Below, one piece after another: positions 18,552 to 26,726 of a stretch of DNA of 38,632 nucleotides. How positions within the stretch are numbered: position 1 is the stretch's first letter; every line of letters begins with the position of its first letter. The stretch comes from Actinomycetes bacterium (GTDB taxonomy: Bacteria; Actinomycetota; Acidimicrobiia; Acidimicrobiales; Ilumatobacteraceae). The translations under genes and the position numbers were made by a program. The DNA lies in contig JANYDH010000081.1 in the NCBI GenBank assembly GCA_025359865.1, positions 1-38,632 on the forward strand, read 5' to 3'. The notes below the pieces were generated by a model, which saw nothing but the letters and a program-made list of their open reading frames with translations, did no database searches and was not told where the DNA came from.

Positions 18552-18958
18552 CGCTCGCTCTCCTGAGGAATCACGTAGAACGGGTAGACGAGGTTACGTC
18601 GGTCGTTGGTGGCCCGAATTCGGTATACAAGGTTGATGGAGACCCGGGCCGAGTCGGCCGGGTCTGGTTCGATGATGACCGTTTCGAGTTTGACGCGCGG
18701 CTCCCACTGGGACACCGCATCACGTACCGCTTCGCCCATCAACCCGATTGTATTGGCGTTGATCGGCTCGAACAGCAGGTCCCAGATCCGACACCCGAAC
18801 TGGGGGCGCATCAGTCGCTCACCGGTGGCGGTCATCAGAATCATCCGCAATGATCCGTTGATATCGGTACCAGCAGGGGTGAGCGCAAGCGCGCCAGACT
18901 GATCGACCCTCATCGGAAATGAAATGCCCCGCCCGATGAAGTTGGCTGCATCGCTCAT
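18548..18958 (-). CDS. GPW/gp25-family baseplate wedge protein
   Basis: 136 residues matching the gp25-like fold (Afp9 position): GRGISFPMRVDQSGALAL, SLRMILMTATGERLMRPQFG, FEPINANTIGLMGEAVRDAV, WEPRVKLETVIIEPD and a final VYRIRATNDRRNLVYPFYV. The RP-FG motif and following helix are the family core that nucleates sheath assembly. Start overlaps the spike stop (TGATG) and stop overlaps the J start (ATGA). Function follows the family. Confidence 0.92.
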   Translation of the reverse strand: MSDAANFIGRGISFPMRVDQSGALALTPAGTDINGSLRMILMTATGERLMRPQFGCRIWDLLFEPINANTIGLMGEAVRDAVSQWEPRVKLETVIIEPDPADSARVSINLVYRIRATNDRRNLVYPFYVIPQESER

Positions 18959-20748
18959 CAGTTGATCGCCGTCATCGCACCCTTGAGGGTAAGCATGGCA
19001 CCAGCCTCAACCTTTGCCGTAGTCTGCCCCTTCACTTCGACGGTCAACCCCTCGATCTTGGCTGCCGTGGTCGCCTTTATTTCCACCCCGGTGTCAGAAG
19101 CGAGCTTGTACCCAGTGGCCGCTTTGATGTCGATCTTCTTCGCGTCGATGGTGAGGTTGCCTTTGCCGTCGAATGTGATCGTGCCGACACCGTCACCGAA
19201 TTCGATCGGCTTGTTGTTGGAGAGCACCTGCACCTTGTTGCCGGACAAGATCAGTTTGGTCTTTTTGTCCTTGTGCTCGATCCAGATGCCGTCCTTGGCG
19301 GGATCGTCGTCGACGTCTTTCAACGTCACCTTGTGCCCGAGGCGGCTGGTGATCGTCCATGCCTGAACCACACCGTCTTTGATGACAGGATCACCCTGCA
19401 ACGGTGGCGCGTCCTTGCCGTTCCACAGCGATCCGAGGACAAACGGGCGGCGCAGGTCGCCTTGCTCGAAACCGACGAGCACCTCGTCGTCGACCGCCGG
19501 GAGCACTTGAAATCCCCGAGTGGCGCCCGCGCCCAAACTGAGCACCCGCGCCCAGTTGCTGTCCTCTGTGTCGCTGCGACCGGGAAACTTGACCTTCACC
19601 CGCGACAGGTCGTCGGGGTCATTGTTGTTCGTGACCAGCCCGATTACGAGCCCCGACGCCCCCCATTGGTCGCCGGCATGTGGAGCTGGCGCCAGTAGAT
19701 CCACCAGAGCGACGCCACCGAGTGGGCCAGCGGTGAACCGAGTGATCATGTCCCCGCCCTCACCGAACAGATGCACCACGTCAGTGATGTGGTACTTCCC
19801 GCTCAGTTTGGTTCCGACACCCTTCACTTCGACGCAATCTCTCGCCTTCAGTTTCGTGGCGCCGAACGCCTCGCCACGAACGACGAGCTCTTGCGTGGCC
19901 TGACGCGCACCAAGCGCCGCAGCGGCCGTAGCGGCTTCCTTTCGCGTATCGAACCCACCAGCGCGGAACATTTTTGCGGCACCGAATCCGTCTGCTCCTT
20001 GTCGCCCCGCGCGGATGAGGCCCGAACTTCCGCCACCGGTCGGGTACTTGGCCTCGGCTTCGTCGCGCGCGGTGATCTCCTTCTTTCTCTTTGGATCCCA
20101 CGAACGCGTGCTCACCTCGGCGAGATGGCCGCTGCCACCGAATCGGGCTCGGAACTTGATGAGGTTCATTCCGTAGGTGAACGTTGCCGTTGGACTGAGG
20201 TCTGGGCGTCGCTTCACGCTCAACTTCGTACCGTCGACGTGCCATTCACAGCCGGTGCGAGCGGCGATCCGCTCGATGAACGTGACATCGCTGTCGTTCT
20301 GGGCGAAGTACTCGAACACCGGATCGCTCAACACTGGGTCGGTCTCGGCCTGAAGCCCTGCTTCGCTGGCGATCTTTTTGATCATATCCGCATAGCTCGA
20401 CTTGAGAAAGGTGCGAAAGTGTGAGTTCCGTCCGAGCTTGTACGACTTGTCGTATGCCTCGATCACGACGTTGTGCGTGAACGATGCACCATTGTCGATG
20501 CCGATCGCGACGATGTCACCCTTGAAGGCCAGATCTGCGCCGAACTTCACCTCGACCGCACTCCCAACGGCAAACGTGGCTGCGTCCATGATCTCGAAGT
20601 CTTTGTCACGAAAAACGAGTTCACACTTGCTGGCCGAGCCGACGGATGACTCGACGCGAACCGAAACCATTGCTTCGAGCAACATCTTCGAGATGTCGGA
20701 ACCATTGATCTTGACCAACGGCGAAACCGGCAGTAGCGGGCCGGGCAC
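18958..20748 (-). CDS. VgrG-like spike protein (Afp8/Pvc8, gp27-gp5 type)
   Basis: 596 residues. The N-terminal hub domain, about 1-350, has gp27-like features (KASEC-type start KCELVFRDKD, YDKSYKLGRNSHFRTF, SEAGLQAETDP, FIERIAARTGCEWHV). An OB-fold lies at about 360-450 (GLVIGLVTNNNDPDDLSRVK and VLPAVDDEVLVGFEQGDLRR and PFVLGSLWNG, the diagnostic gp5 core). A C-terminal beta-helix follows (about 490-596) with short repeats rich in Val, Lys, Ala and Thr (VEIKATTAAKIEGLTVEVKG). There is no fused effector domain: the protein ends with the needle, which should accept the PAAR-like tip. The start is GTG at 20748, 1 base after the stop of the LysM gene. Confidence 0.92.
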   Translation of the reverse strand: MPGPLLPVSPLVKINGSDISKMLLEAMVSVRVESSVGSASKCELVFRDKDFEIMDAATFAVGSAVEVKFGADLAFKGDIVAIGIDNGASFTHNVVIEAYDKSYKLGRNSHFRTFLKSSYADMIKKIASEAGLQAETDPVLSDPVFEYFAQNDSDVTFIERIAARTGCEWHVDGTKLSVKRRPDLSPTATFTYGMNLIKFRARFGGSGHLAEVSTRSWDPKRKKEITARDEAEAKYPTGGGSSGLIRAGRQGADGFGAAKMFRAGGFDTRKEAATAAAALGARQATQELVVRGEAFGATKLKARDCVEVKGVGTKLSGKYHITDVVHLFGEGGDMITRFTAGPLGGVALVDLLAPAPHAGDQWGASGLVIGLVTNNNDPDDLSRVKVKFPGRSDTEDSNWARVLSLGAGATRGFQVLPAVDDEVLVGFEQGDLRRPFVLGSLWNGKDAPPLQGDPVIKDGVVQAWTITSRLGHKVTLKDVDDDPAKDGIWIEHKDKKTKLILSGNKVQVLSNNKPIEFGDGVGTITFDGKGNLTIDAKKIDIKAATGYKLASDTGVEIKATTAAKIEGLTVEVKGQTTAKVEAGAMLTLKGAMTAIN

Positions 20749-20749
20749 C

Positions 20750-21415
20750 TCAATCCGCCCGTTCGGGGATGGCGAGCAGCGAACCGGGACGGAGTTCGAG
20801 CGGATCGCCGATGCCGTTCATCGCTGCGATGGTGCGCCACCTCGTGGAGTCGCCGTAGTACTTGGCGGCGATCCGGTCGAGGGAATCGCCGACACGCACC
20901 TGATGGGTACGGTTGGGCGATGGCGTTCCTGATGTGGGGTTCTGCGGCCCCCAATTGGCATCGGGTTCGTACTGCTCGCAGCTGAGATCGACACTGGCAC
21001 GCAATGGCAATCCGTCGCTGGAGAAATACGTGAACGACACCGACATGGTGCTGATGATCGCCTTGAAGGTGTGGATCTCTGTTCCCCAGTTGAACTTGAT
21101 CCACGGCGGACGACCGTTGTTGCGTTCCGCGTCGTAGCCGGCCAGCGACGTGTCGACATCCATCAGCCCCAGCAGCTTGTTGGTGTGCTCAGTGACCGAC
21201 TTGCCAGTTGGCGTGGTATCGAACGTCAGACTGAGGCTGAACGAACCGCTGTTGCCCCCGGCATAGCGTTGGGTGGGGATGTCGCGCCCGGGGATGCTCT
21301 TGCTCTCCCACTTGTTGCCAGCCGTGAACGAAAACTTGGCCGGGTTGAACATGCAGTCGATCCTCGTCCCGGTCTCGGTGGTGAAGAACGCCTTTTGGAG
21401 TTGGGTGGGAGCCAT
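20750..21415 (-). CDS. LysM-containing CIS hub/tube adaptor (Afp7/Pvc7 type)
   Basis: 221 residues. Residues 1-155 have the CIS tube-adaptor domain (FNPAKFSFTAGNKWESKSIP, GSFSLSLTFDTTPTGKSV, TFKAIISTMSVSFTYFSSDG, GLPLRASVDLSCEQYE). Residues 170-221 form a LysM-like module (THQVRVGDSLDRIAAKYYGD and LRPGSLLAIP), which in T4 gp53-like proteins packs against the hub rather than binding peptidoglycan. It connects spike and tube. The ATG overlaps the stop of the 1376-residue gene by one base and its stop is 1 base from the spike start. Confidence 0.9.
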   Translation of the reverse strand: MAPTQLQKAFFTTETGTRIDCMFNPAKFSFTAGNKWESKSIPGRDIPTQRYAGGNSGSFSLSLTFDTTPTGKSVTEHTNKLLGLMDVDTSLAGYDAERNNGRPPWIKFNWGTEIHTFKAIISTMSVSFTYFSSDGLPLRASVDLSCEQYEPDANWGPQNPTSGTPSPNRTHQVRVGDSLDRIAAKYYGDSTRWRTIAAMNGIGDPLELRPGSLLAIPERAD

Positions 21416-24400
21416 CAGAACTCACCCCGGTTACGGCCACCACGGCGCTCGAGTTGCGACATGATCCGGTCTTCCAACAGTTCGACAATCACATCGAAGT
21501 GCTTGTGGAGGTACGTCTCGAAGTGTGCGGCGAAGCTCTGCTCGAATTCCTTGTCGCTCTGAACTTGGTGTGCTCCTTGGGTCTCGACGACAGCGTCGGA
21601 TTCTGAGAACGTGCGGCGGATCACGTTCGGAGTGCTATTGGTGCGGCGGATGTCGGGCGCAGCTGATGGAGCGGCGATGCGGGCCGCCAGCGATGAGGCG
21701 GTGACCGTACCAGGGTCACTCGATGCCATCACCCGTCGAATCGTGGACATGTCGGTGGAGCTGCTCATGATAGGCACTTGTCTTGCAGGGGCGACGCGGG
21801 GGGCCAACGGCGAGCTGCGCATGAGCTCGCCAACTGCATGGGCGCGGCGCTCCTCGACACTGTCTCGCTCGTCTCCGAAGAACCGGGGAGCGGGGGAAGC
21901 ATGAGCGACATGGGTGAGTTCATGGGCGATCACCTCGGTGAGGTCGGGGCGCGAGGCCAGCGATGTTGGAGGGGCGGAGGCGAGGTGGATCACGTCGCCA
22001 GTAGTTGCGGCAATCTTACCCACTGCAGCCAGAGCCCGCCGCGAGGCCTGGTCGGTGGAGATGAGCGGGCGTTTGTTACCGACAATCACATCGGCAATGG
22101 GTCGGAACGAAGCCGGCAGCGGAGCCGGTCGCTCTCTGCGATGACGGCTGAGTTCGGTGAGGAAGCGGTCGGCCACCGATGCAGACAAGCCCGTCGTCGG
22201 GGTGGGAGCATCGGGCTGCGGTGTAACGCCGGACAGCACGGCGGGTCGCTCGTCGGACACCTCGGCCGGCAAACGACGGACGACGTCGGCTGGTTTGCTG
22301 CGAAGAGCAGGTCGAGGGTCGCCTGCCACCGGCTGCACCGCCGCCGACTGCACACGCTCCGGTTGGGCTAGCTGCACCATCGTCGGCTTCGCCATCGTCG
22401 ACTGGGTCATCATCGACTGGGTCATCGTCGACTGGGTCATCGTCGACTGGGTCATCGTCGACTGCGTCGACTGGGTCGGCTGCAGGCTCGAGATCGAACG
22501 CGTCGCGCGTGTAAGCGTCGGGCCATTGTTCGGAGTCAGGGTGGGAGCGGCATTGAACCGAGGCGGCTGTTGCCATCCCTGCGCAAGGAGCGCCCGACCG
22601 TCGAGTCGCGAACCGTCGATGGATTCTGTCCACCCATCGGCCAGTCCCTGAACGTGCGCTGGTTCGACCGCTGGCAAAAGTACGCGAAGGCCGTCACGCC
22701 GAACAACCGTCAGAGGCGATGGCTTGGGCTGCGCATGAGGTGAACGGCGAACTCCACGGTGAACCGGCGAACGGCGAACGAGGTGACCCGGCCGGGCTGA
22801 CACCCAGTGGTGATCTCTCGAGTCGTTCGAAGAGGCAGGGCCACTGGGTTCCATGACGGGCTTCGCGGTCATCCCGGGCATCGCGATTGTCCCGGGCTTT
22901 GCGGTCATCCCGGGTAGTTCCGACGCAACCGCCGGCTGTGACAGCGGCACAAGCACCGAAGCCATGTCCGCCGGTGTTGTAGACACACCTGGATAGGTCA
23001 CGGCTGGGTTGGGCGCGGCTGGGTAAGTCACGGTCGCCGCGACCGACCGGATGATTCGTCGACCGTCAACCGAACGGTGGATATCGGCCCGTGTGGGGCG
23101 GGGCATCGACATGACCCGCCCTGGCGCCGGATCGCGGCGCGTGGGTGGAAGATCGGAGCGCAGCGCCACGTCGCTTGATCCCGGGCGCAACCTACGCGCT
23201 AACCCGGCGACCAGGTGAACGGCCGTAGTGTCCGCGCGTTGGTCGGCGACATCGGGGGCATGCAAGAGCAGCGAGGTTGCGCTTGGTACGGCTGCCGCCA
23301 CCCTCGAAATGGAGGTGGGCTGCTCACTACCGTCAAATGTCCGTTGAAGCAGATGATCCTGCGGTTCGCGTTTCGTTGCCAACAGCGTGGTGGGCGGTGC
23401 CGGATCGGTGGCATGCATCGGTAGTGCTCGGGCGACGGCCGCAGCGACCGCCGGCATCGTCGGCATCGTCGGAAAGGCACCGGTTTCGAGCCGATCAGAG
23501 TGGAGATGCACCTGTGTGTGATGGTTGCCAAGGTTCAGTACGGGCACCGACAGCCGATGCGACTCAGCCAAACGCGGTCGCACCGCTCTGCGAAGCAGTC
23601 TCGGTGGATTCTCGCCGCTCGAAGACGAACGTAGCGACGGCGACGCGGACGGCGACGACTGCGATTGCGATGGCGACCTCGCCTCGATCACAGACACCGG
23701 ACCGATGCTGCGAGGCGACCGCGCCTCGATGTCAGATACCTGAGTTGCGGTGTGCAGCGGCCGAACGTCGGGTCCGGTTTCGGCATTGGCATTGGCATTG
23801 GCATTGGCATTGGCATTGGCATTGGCATTGGCATTGGCATCGGCGTGCGCTTCGGGGACCGATCCGCGGCGAACTGTGGCAAGCATGCCCAGATCGATCC
23901 TGGGGGCCGTCCCGACTGCTGCGGTTGACGGCGTCGGATCGACGGCACGTAGAGCAAGACCGGACACCGCACGTTGTAGAAGGCCGGTGTCGCGAGACGC
24001 GACCGCAGCAGGACTATCCGCGTAATAGTCCGGCAATGATGAAGCCAGCACCTCGGTGGCGGCACCAGAGACGGGGGCAGCGACGGGGCGAGCGGCCGTT
24101 CGCCTCAAGCTCTTTGCCTTGCCGGCGATAGTGGGGACGGGCAACTTCGACGGTTCGATCACTCGCGACGGCGTGGACGGCGTGGACGGCGTGGACCCAC
24201 GCTCCACGGCCTGCGATGTGCTTTGCATTGGCACGGAAGGCTGTTGGCCCGGTGCAACCGGGCCAACAAGAGTGCGGCTGCGCTCGGCACCGAACGGGCT
24301 CACGGGCTGGACCGCGCTCAGCGCCGCTGTTGCCCGACGCAACGGACTCGTTCGTACATCTGGGGCCGGTCGTTCGGGGCCGGGTCGTTCGGGGCCGGGT

Positions 24401-25545
24401 CGTTCGGGGCCGGGTCGTTCGGGTAAGGGTAGTTCGGAGCCGGAATTGGTCCGGGGGGAATCATCGGGCGCTCCCGACGTCAACATGCCGGCGGATTGCA
24501 TCGCTGTGCGTAGTAAATCGAGTTTGCTCTGTTGCTTGGGCGGTGCAGCCTGGCTCGTCGAGCCTCCCGACGCAGCAGCCGTCGCGAAGGGCGAGTGCCA
24601 CTCGCTGCGCTGACCAAACGAGGTGCTACTTCCGTCGACGCGATCAACGGCGACCGTACCGGTGGCACTGGGAGACGCCGATACGGCGATACTGCCCGGT
24701 GTGGTTGCAGAGCCTGCCCACGTGCGAGTGCCACGACGGACCACCAATGGGAGCCCTCGCTCACTCACGGTGTCAGCCGCACTGCGCGTGTTGGCGCGGG
24801 CGCCGCCCAGGGCACGCCTCGGTTCGATCGCGGGTGCTGCCTCGGCGCGGAATGTGTCGGCAGCTCCCGTCACGATTCCAACTGCCCGAGCTGTTCCGGC
24901 TGCTCCAGCTTCATGATTCAGCCCCGTCTGGAGCTCATTGGTTGCCACCGCCATGAGCGTGCGCAGGAGGTCGAGTTTGTCGAACTTTGGCGCTTGCTGC
25001 TGTTTCGTCGCCAGTTCTGGCATCCCTGGGGTGACCGATTTCCGTTCGACCTTCGCGAGCGGGGTGGTCGGCCGTTTCGGACTCGGTACGCCCGGCTTGG
25101 TTGTCGCTGTCTGTGTCGCTGTCTGTGTCGTTGCCCGGCTGGTGGTCTGTGACGCTGCCTGTGTCGCTACCCGCTGGGGACGGCCATGAACCTCGGGAAA
25201 CCATTCGTCTTCTGGATCAGGAACTGGACTCTGCTCGATAAAGGGCCAATAGTTGCGGGGTGGGCGTACCTCGCCATGCAAGGTCTCAGCAAGGGTCACC
25301 CACTCACGCTGGACGTATCGCCGACGGGAGGTTGACAGCCCGAGCGTGCCGGCAAACGATGACGTCGACCGGGCCAGGTAACCGAGTTGACGCCGTGGAA
25401 GGCGACCCGGAAGGGGCGCCCGGCGTAGCACCGTTCTGGCGGCGGCCTGTCGACCCAGCGTCGCCACAAAGGGTTCGGCCGGCAGAACCGGCGCTACCTC
25501 CGGCGGTTCCGCGGTCGGCTTAGGGCTTCGTCGCCGTGAAGCCAT
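21415..25545 (-). CDS. 1376-aa low-complexity CIS protein with eCIS-core (DUF4157-like) HELTH domain
   Basis: Residues 1-110 are basic and partly ordered (RRAPLPGRLPRRQLGYLARS, then TLHGEVRPPRNYWPF). Residues 110-1150 are Ala/Pro/Thr/Ser-rich, probably disordered, with several perfect in-frame repeats. Near 1145-1250 there is a diverged DUF4157-like domain (ADVIVGNKRPLIS, TGDVIHLASAP, EVIAHELTHVAHAS). The zinc-binding HELTH is at 1208-1212 (codon for the first His at 21924). The C-terminal 45 residues form an amphipathic helix region (FETYLHKHFDVIVELLEDRI then MSQLERRGG), reminiscent of tails on comparable actinobacterial CIS proteins, and may dock to the LysM hub. DUF4157 is strongly tied to eCIS loci, often in cargo. 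Its place between tube and hub genes suggests a structural or lumenal part. A tape-measure role is possible but unproven. Overlaps the tube gene by 26 bases. Confidence 0.8.
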   Translation of the reverse strand: MASRRRSPKPTAEPPEVAPVLPAEPFVATLGRQAAARTVLRRAPLPGRLPRRQLGYLARSTSSFAGTLGLSTSRRRYVQREWVTLAETLHGEVRPPRNYWPFIEQSPVPDPEDEWFPEVHGRPQRVATQAASQTTSRATTQTATQTATTKPGVPSPKRPTTPLAKVERKSVTPGMPELATKQQQAPKFDKLDLLRTLMAVATNELQTGLNHEAGAAGTARAVGIVTGAADTFRAEAAPAIEPRRALGGARANTRSAADTVSERGLPLVVRRGTRTWAGSATTPGSIAVSASPSATGTVAVDRVDGSSTSFGQRSEWHSPFATAAASGGSTSQAAPPKQQSKLDLLRTAMQSAGMLTSGAPDDSPRTNSGSELPLPERPGPERPGPERPGPERPAPDVRTSPLRRATAALSAVQPVSPFGAERSRTLVGPVAPGQQPSVPMQSTSQAVERGSTPSTPSTPSRVIEPSKLPVPTIAGKAKSLRRTAARPVAAPVSGAATEVLASSLPDYYADSPAAVASRDTGLLQRAVSGLALRAVDPTPSTAAVGTAPRIDLGMLATVRRGSVPEAHADANANANANANANANANANAETGPDVRPLHTATQVSDIEARSPRSIGPVSVIEARSPSQSQSSPSASPSLRSSSSGENPPRLLRRAVRPRLAESHRLSVPVLNLGNHHTQVHLHSDRLETGAFPTMPTMPAVAAAVARALPMHATDPAPPTTLLATKREPQDHLLQRTFDGSEQPTSISRVAAAVPSATSLLLHAPDVADQRADTTAVHLVAGLARRLRPGSSDVALRSDLPPTRRDPAPGRVMSMPRPTRADIHRSVDGRRIIRSVAATVTYPAAPNPAVTYPGVSTTPADMASVLVPLSQPAVASELPGMTAKPGTIAMPGMTAKPVMEPSGPASSNDSRDHHWVSARPGHLVRRSPVHRGVRRSPHAQPKPSPLTVVRRDGLRVLLPAVEPAHVQGLADGWTESIDGSRLDGRALLAQGWQQPPRFNAAPTLTPNNGPTLTRATRSISSLQPTQSTQSTMTQSTMTQSTMTQSMMTQSTMAKPTMVQLAQPERVQSAAVQPVAGDPRPALRSKPADVVRRLPAEVSDERPAVLSGVTPQPDAPTPTTGLSASVADRFLTELSRHRRERPAPLPASFRPIADVIVGNKRPLISTDQASRRALAAVGKIAATTGDVIHLASAPPTSLASRPDLTEVIAHELTHVAHASPAPRFFGDERDSVEERRAHAVGELMRSSPLAPRVAPARQVPIMSSSTDMSTIRRVMASSDPGTVTASSLAARIAAPSAAPDIRRTNSTPNVIRRTFSESDAVVETQGAHQVQSDKEFEQSFAAHFETYLHKHFDVIVELLEDRIMSQLERRGGRNRGEF
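22393..22467 (-). repeat. 15-bp tandem repeat, five copies (Thr-Met-Thr-Gln-Ser type)
   Basis: Five contiguous 15-base units (CATCGTCGACTGGGT and one-base variants), followed by a partial sixth. On the minus strand they encode consecutive MTQST pentapeptides. They lie inside the 1376-residue CIS protein, in frame. Confidence 0.9.
23784..23843 (-). repeat. hexanucleotide microsatellite, nine perfect copies plus one variant (Asn-Ala dipeptides)
   Basis: CATTGG is repeated nine times without interruption at 23784-23837, then CATCGG. On the coding strand it gives alternating Asn-Ala between AHAD and ETGPDV of the 1376-residue CIS protein. The unit is a multiple of three, so slippage changes length but not frame. 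Confidence 0.95.
24376..24420 (-). repeat. 15-bp tandem repeat, three perfect copies (Pro-Gly-Pro-Glu-Arg)
   Basis: GGGGCCGGGTCGTTC occurs three times in tandem, preceded by a near copy. It encodes PGPER pentapeptides in the disordered region of the 1376-residue protein. A shorter 9-base repeat (GGCGTGGAC, three copies, about 24170-24197, Thr-Pro-Ser units) lies nearby. Confidence 0.9.
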
Positions 25546-25984
25546 GATGTGCGATTTCGAGAGACTCGCTGGCCGAGTCGGACGATGTTGCCGCGAACTG
25601 TGGCCCGCTCCACTTCACCGGGAACGCGTCGAAGAAGTTCCACGACCGCAACCGTACGTTGGTACCAGACATCAACGTGATCGCCGCGGTCGAGCGCGTG
25701 AGGACGTTGCCCGCTGAGGCAAACTGCTCTCCGGACGACTTGTTCAGCCATTTCAACAAGTTGTCGGTCTGAGTGACACCACGCTTGAGCGTGATATTCG
25801 GCCAGCTCATCCTTCCGGGAAGGCGATGGCTGAATCCGTTCTGGCCACCTTCCTCGATGGACTCAACCGTGACCTCGACCTCCAGACCGCCGACTTCCAT
25901 GAAGTGGCCGATCTTCTCACCGTCGACCTCGAACAAGAACCTTGCTGAAGAAACCTGCTGGCCATCGAATGAATTGTCAGACAT
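25520..25984 (-). CDS. T4 gp19-like tube protein (third tube paralogue, Afp5 position)
   Basis: 154 residues of the phage_T4_gp19 family: RFLFEVDGEKIGHFMEVGGL, then VEVTVESIEEGG, SWPNITLKRGVTQTDNLLKW and WNFFDAFPVKWSGP. These are the conserved tube-fold strands and the W-x-P-x-K-W core. It is encoded apart from the two other tube genes and next to hub components, matching Afp5/Pvc5, which forms the first tube ring on the hub. Its 3' end overlaps the start of the 1376-residue gene by 26 bases and its start overlaps the DUF6760 stop by 8 bases. Confidence 0.9.
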   Translation of the reverse strand: MSDNSFDGQQVSSARFLFEVDGEKIGHFMEVGGLEVEVTVESIEEGGQNGFSHRLPGRMSWPNITLKRGVTQTDNLLKWLNKSSGEQFASAGNVLTRSTAAITLMSGTNVRLRSWNFFDAFPVKWSGPQFAATSSDSASESLEIAHHGFTATKP

Positions 25985-26147
25985 GTCGTACCGCCTCCCA
26001 GGCTCGCTCGTTCAAATCGGCTACCCGCCGGATCAGCCGGGCACGATCGGTGTGCTCAAGATCGAGAAGATCACCGATCGACCAATGCAGATGATATGCA
26101 AGATAGGCGATCTCGTCCCACAATGCTTCCGTGGGATAGAGCTTCAT
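25977..26147 (-). CDS. DUF6760-family small protein
   Basis: 56 residues. It starts MKLYPTEALWDEIAYLAYHL followed by HWSIGDLLDLEHTDRARLI. This is the compact helical pattern of DUF6760, a short protein regularly found between tail-assembly-chaperone-like and gp19-like genes in CIS loci, where it resembles the small T4-type chaperone or hub adaptor slot. The ATG at 26147 overlaps the upstream stop (ATGA), and the last 8 bases overlap the start of the tube gene, so it is locked into the operon. Function unknown. A tail-assembly or gp-loading role is inferred from position. Confidence 0.82.
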   Translation of the reverse strand: MKLYPTEALWDEIAYLAYHLHWSIGDLLDLEHTDRARLIRRVADLNERAWEAVRHV

Positions 26148-26716
26148 GTCGCTGACTGTCGCGGTACCTCTTCGATTCGCGCGCGACGCCGCCCCGCAGC
26201 CGGCGATTCCGCTGAGCGAGCCGGAGCTTCCGGCGTCTCTATCGCTTCCTCGACGGGTTCCGGTGCGGACTGGACCGGCTCGACGGCGGCGGCAACGTGC
26301 GGCTGTTGTGCCTTCGGCACTGCCCGCTGTATCGGCGCTGGCGCTGGTTCCGGAGCCGGAGCCGGTTCCGGCTCGGGTTCTGTTCCGACCACGCCTTGAA
26401 GCGCGGCAATGTCGTCAGCGCTACCGAAGTTGATGATGCCGTACAGGTCCTGCAAGAAGGCCAAGTCGGCCGCAAACAGGTTCTCCATGTCGCCAGCCAT
26501 CACCGACTGCAGTGTGCCCAGTTCGGTGATGACCCGCGACAACACGAGAATCGTGAGATATGGATCGTCCGGCCCAGTGACCCGCGGGTCGCGGAGCGGT
26601 TCGATCTCGTCTCGCGCCGTGGCCAGACGCATGGTGCCTACTCGATGAAGGCGCCCTTCACTGTCGACGTACCCTTTCGGGAGCGTGAAGTTAAATTCGG
26701 TTTGCAATCCGGCCAC
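26144..26716 (-). CDS. phage tail assembly chaperone-like CIS protein
   Basis: 190 residues. The first 95 have the layout of tail-assembly proteins in CIS and Mu/P2-like loci (FNFTLPKGYVDSEGRLHRVG, then MRLATARDEIEPLRDPRV, DPYLTILVLSRVITELGTL, and NLFAADLAFLQDLYGIIN). The second half is a Pro/Glu/Ala-rich tail (PEPEPAPAPEPAPAP) ending in a basic RRRARIEE, probably disordered. The start is GTG at 26716. It is followed by DUF6760 through an ATGA overlap. Likely acts with the sheath/tube initiation complex. No catalytic motif. Confidence 0.7.
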   Translation of the reverse strand: MAGLQTEFNFTLPKGYVDSEGRLHRVGTMRLATARDEIEPLRDPRVTGPDDPYLTILVLSRVITELGTLQSVMAGDMENLFAADLAFLQDLYGIINFGSADDIAALQGVVGTEPEPEPAPAPEPAPAPIQRAVPKAQQPHVAAAVEPVQSAPEPVEEAIETPEAPARSAESPAAGRRRARIEEVPRQSAT

Positions 26717-26726
26717 GGCGGACGAC

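Noticed and set aside
22393-22467. Possible CRISPR-like array from regular 15-bp units
   Set aside because: Contiguous units without spacers, in frame within a protein. This is a coding minisatellite.
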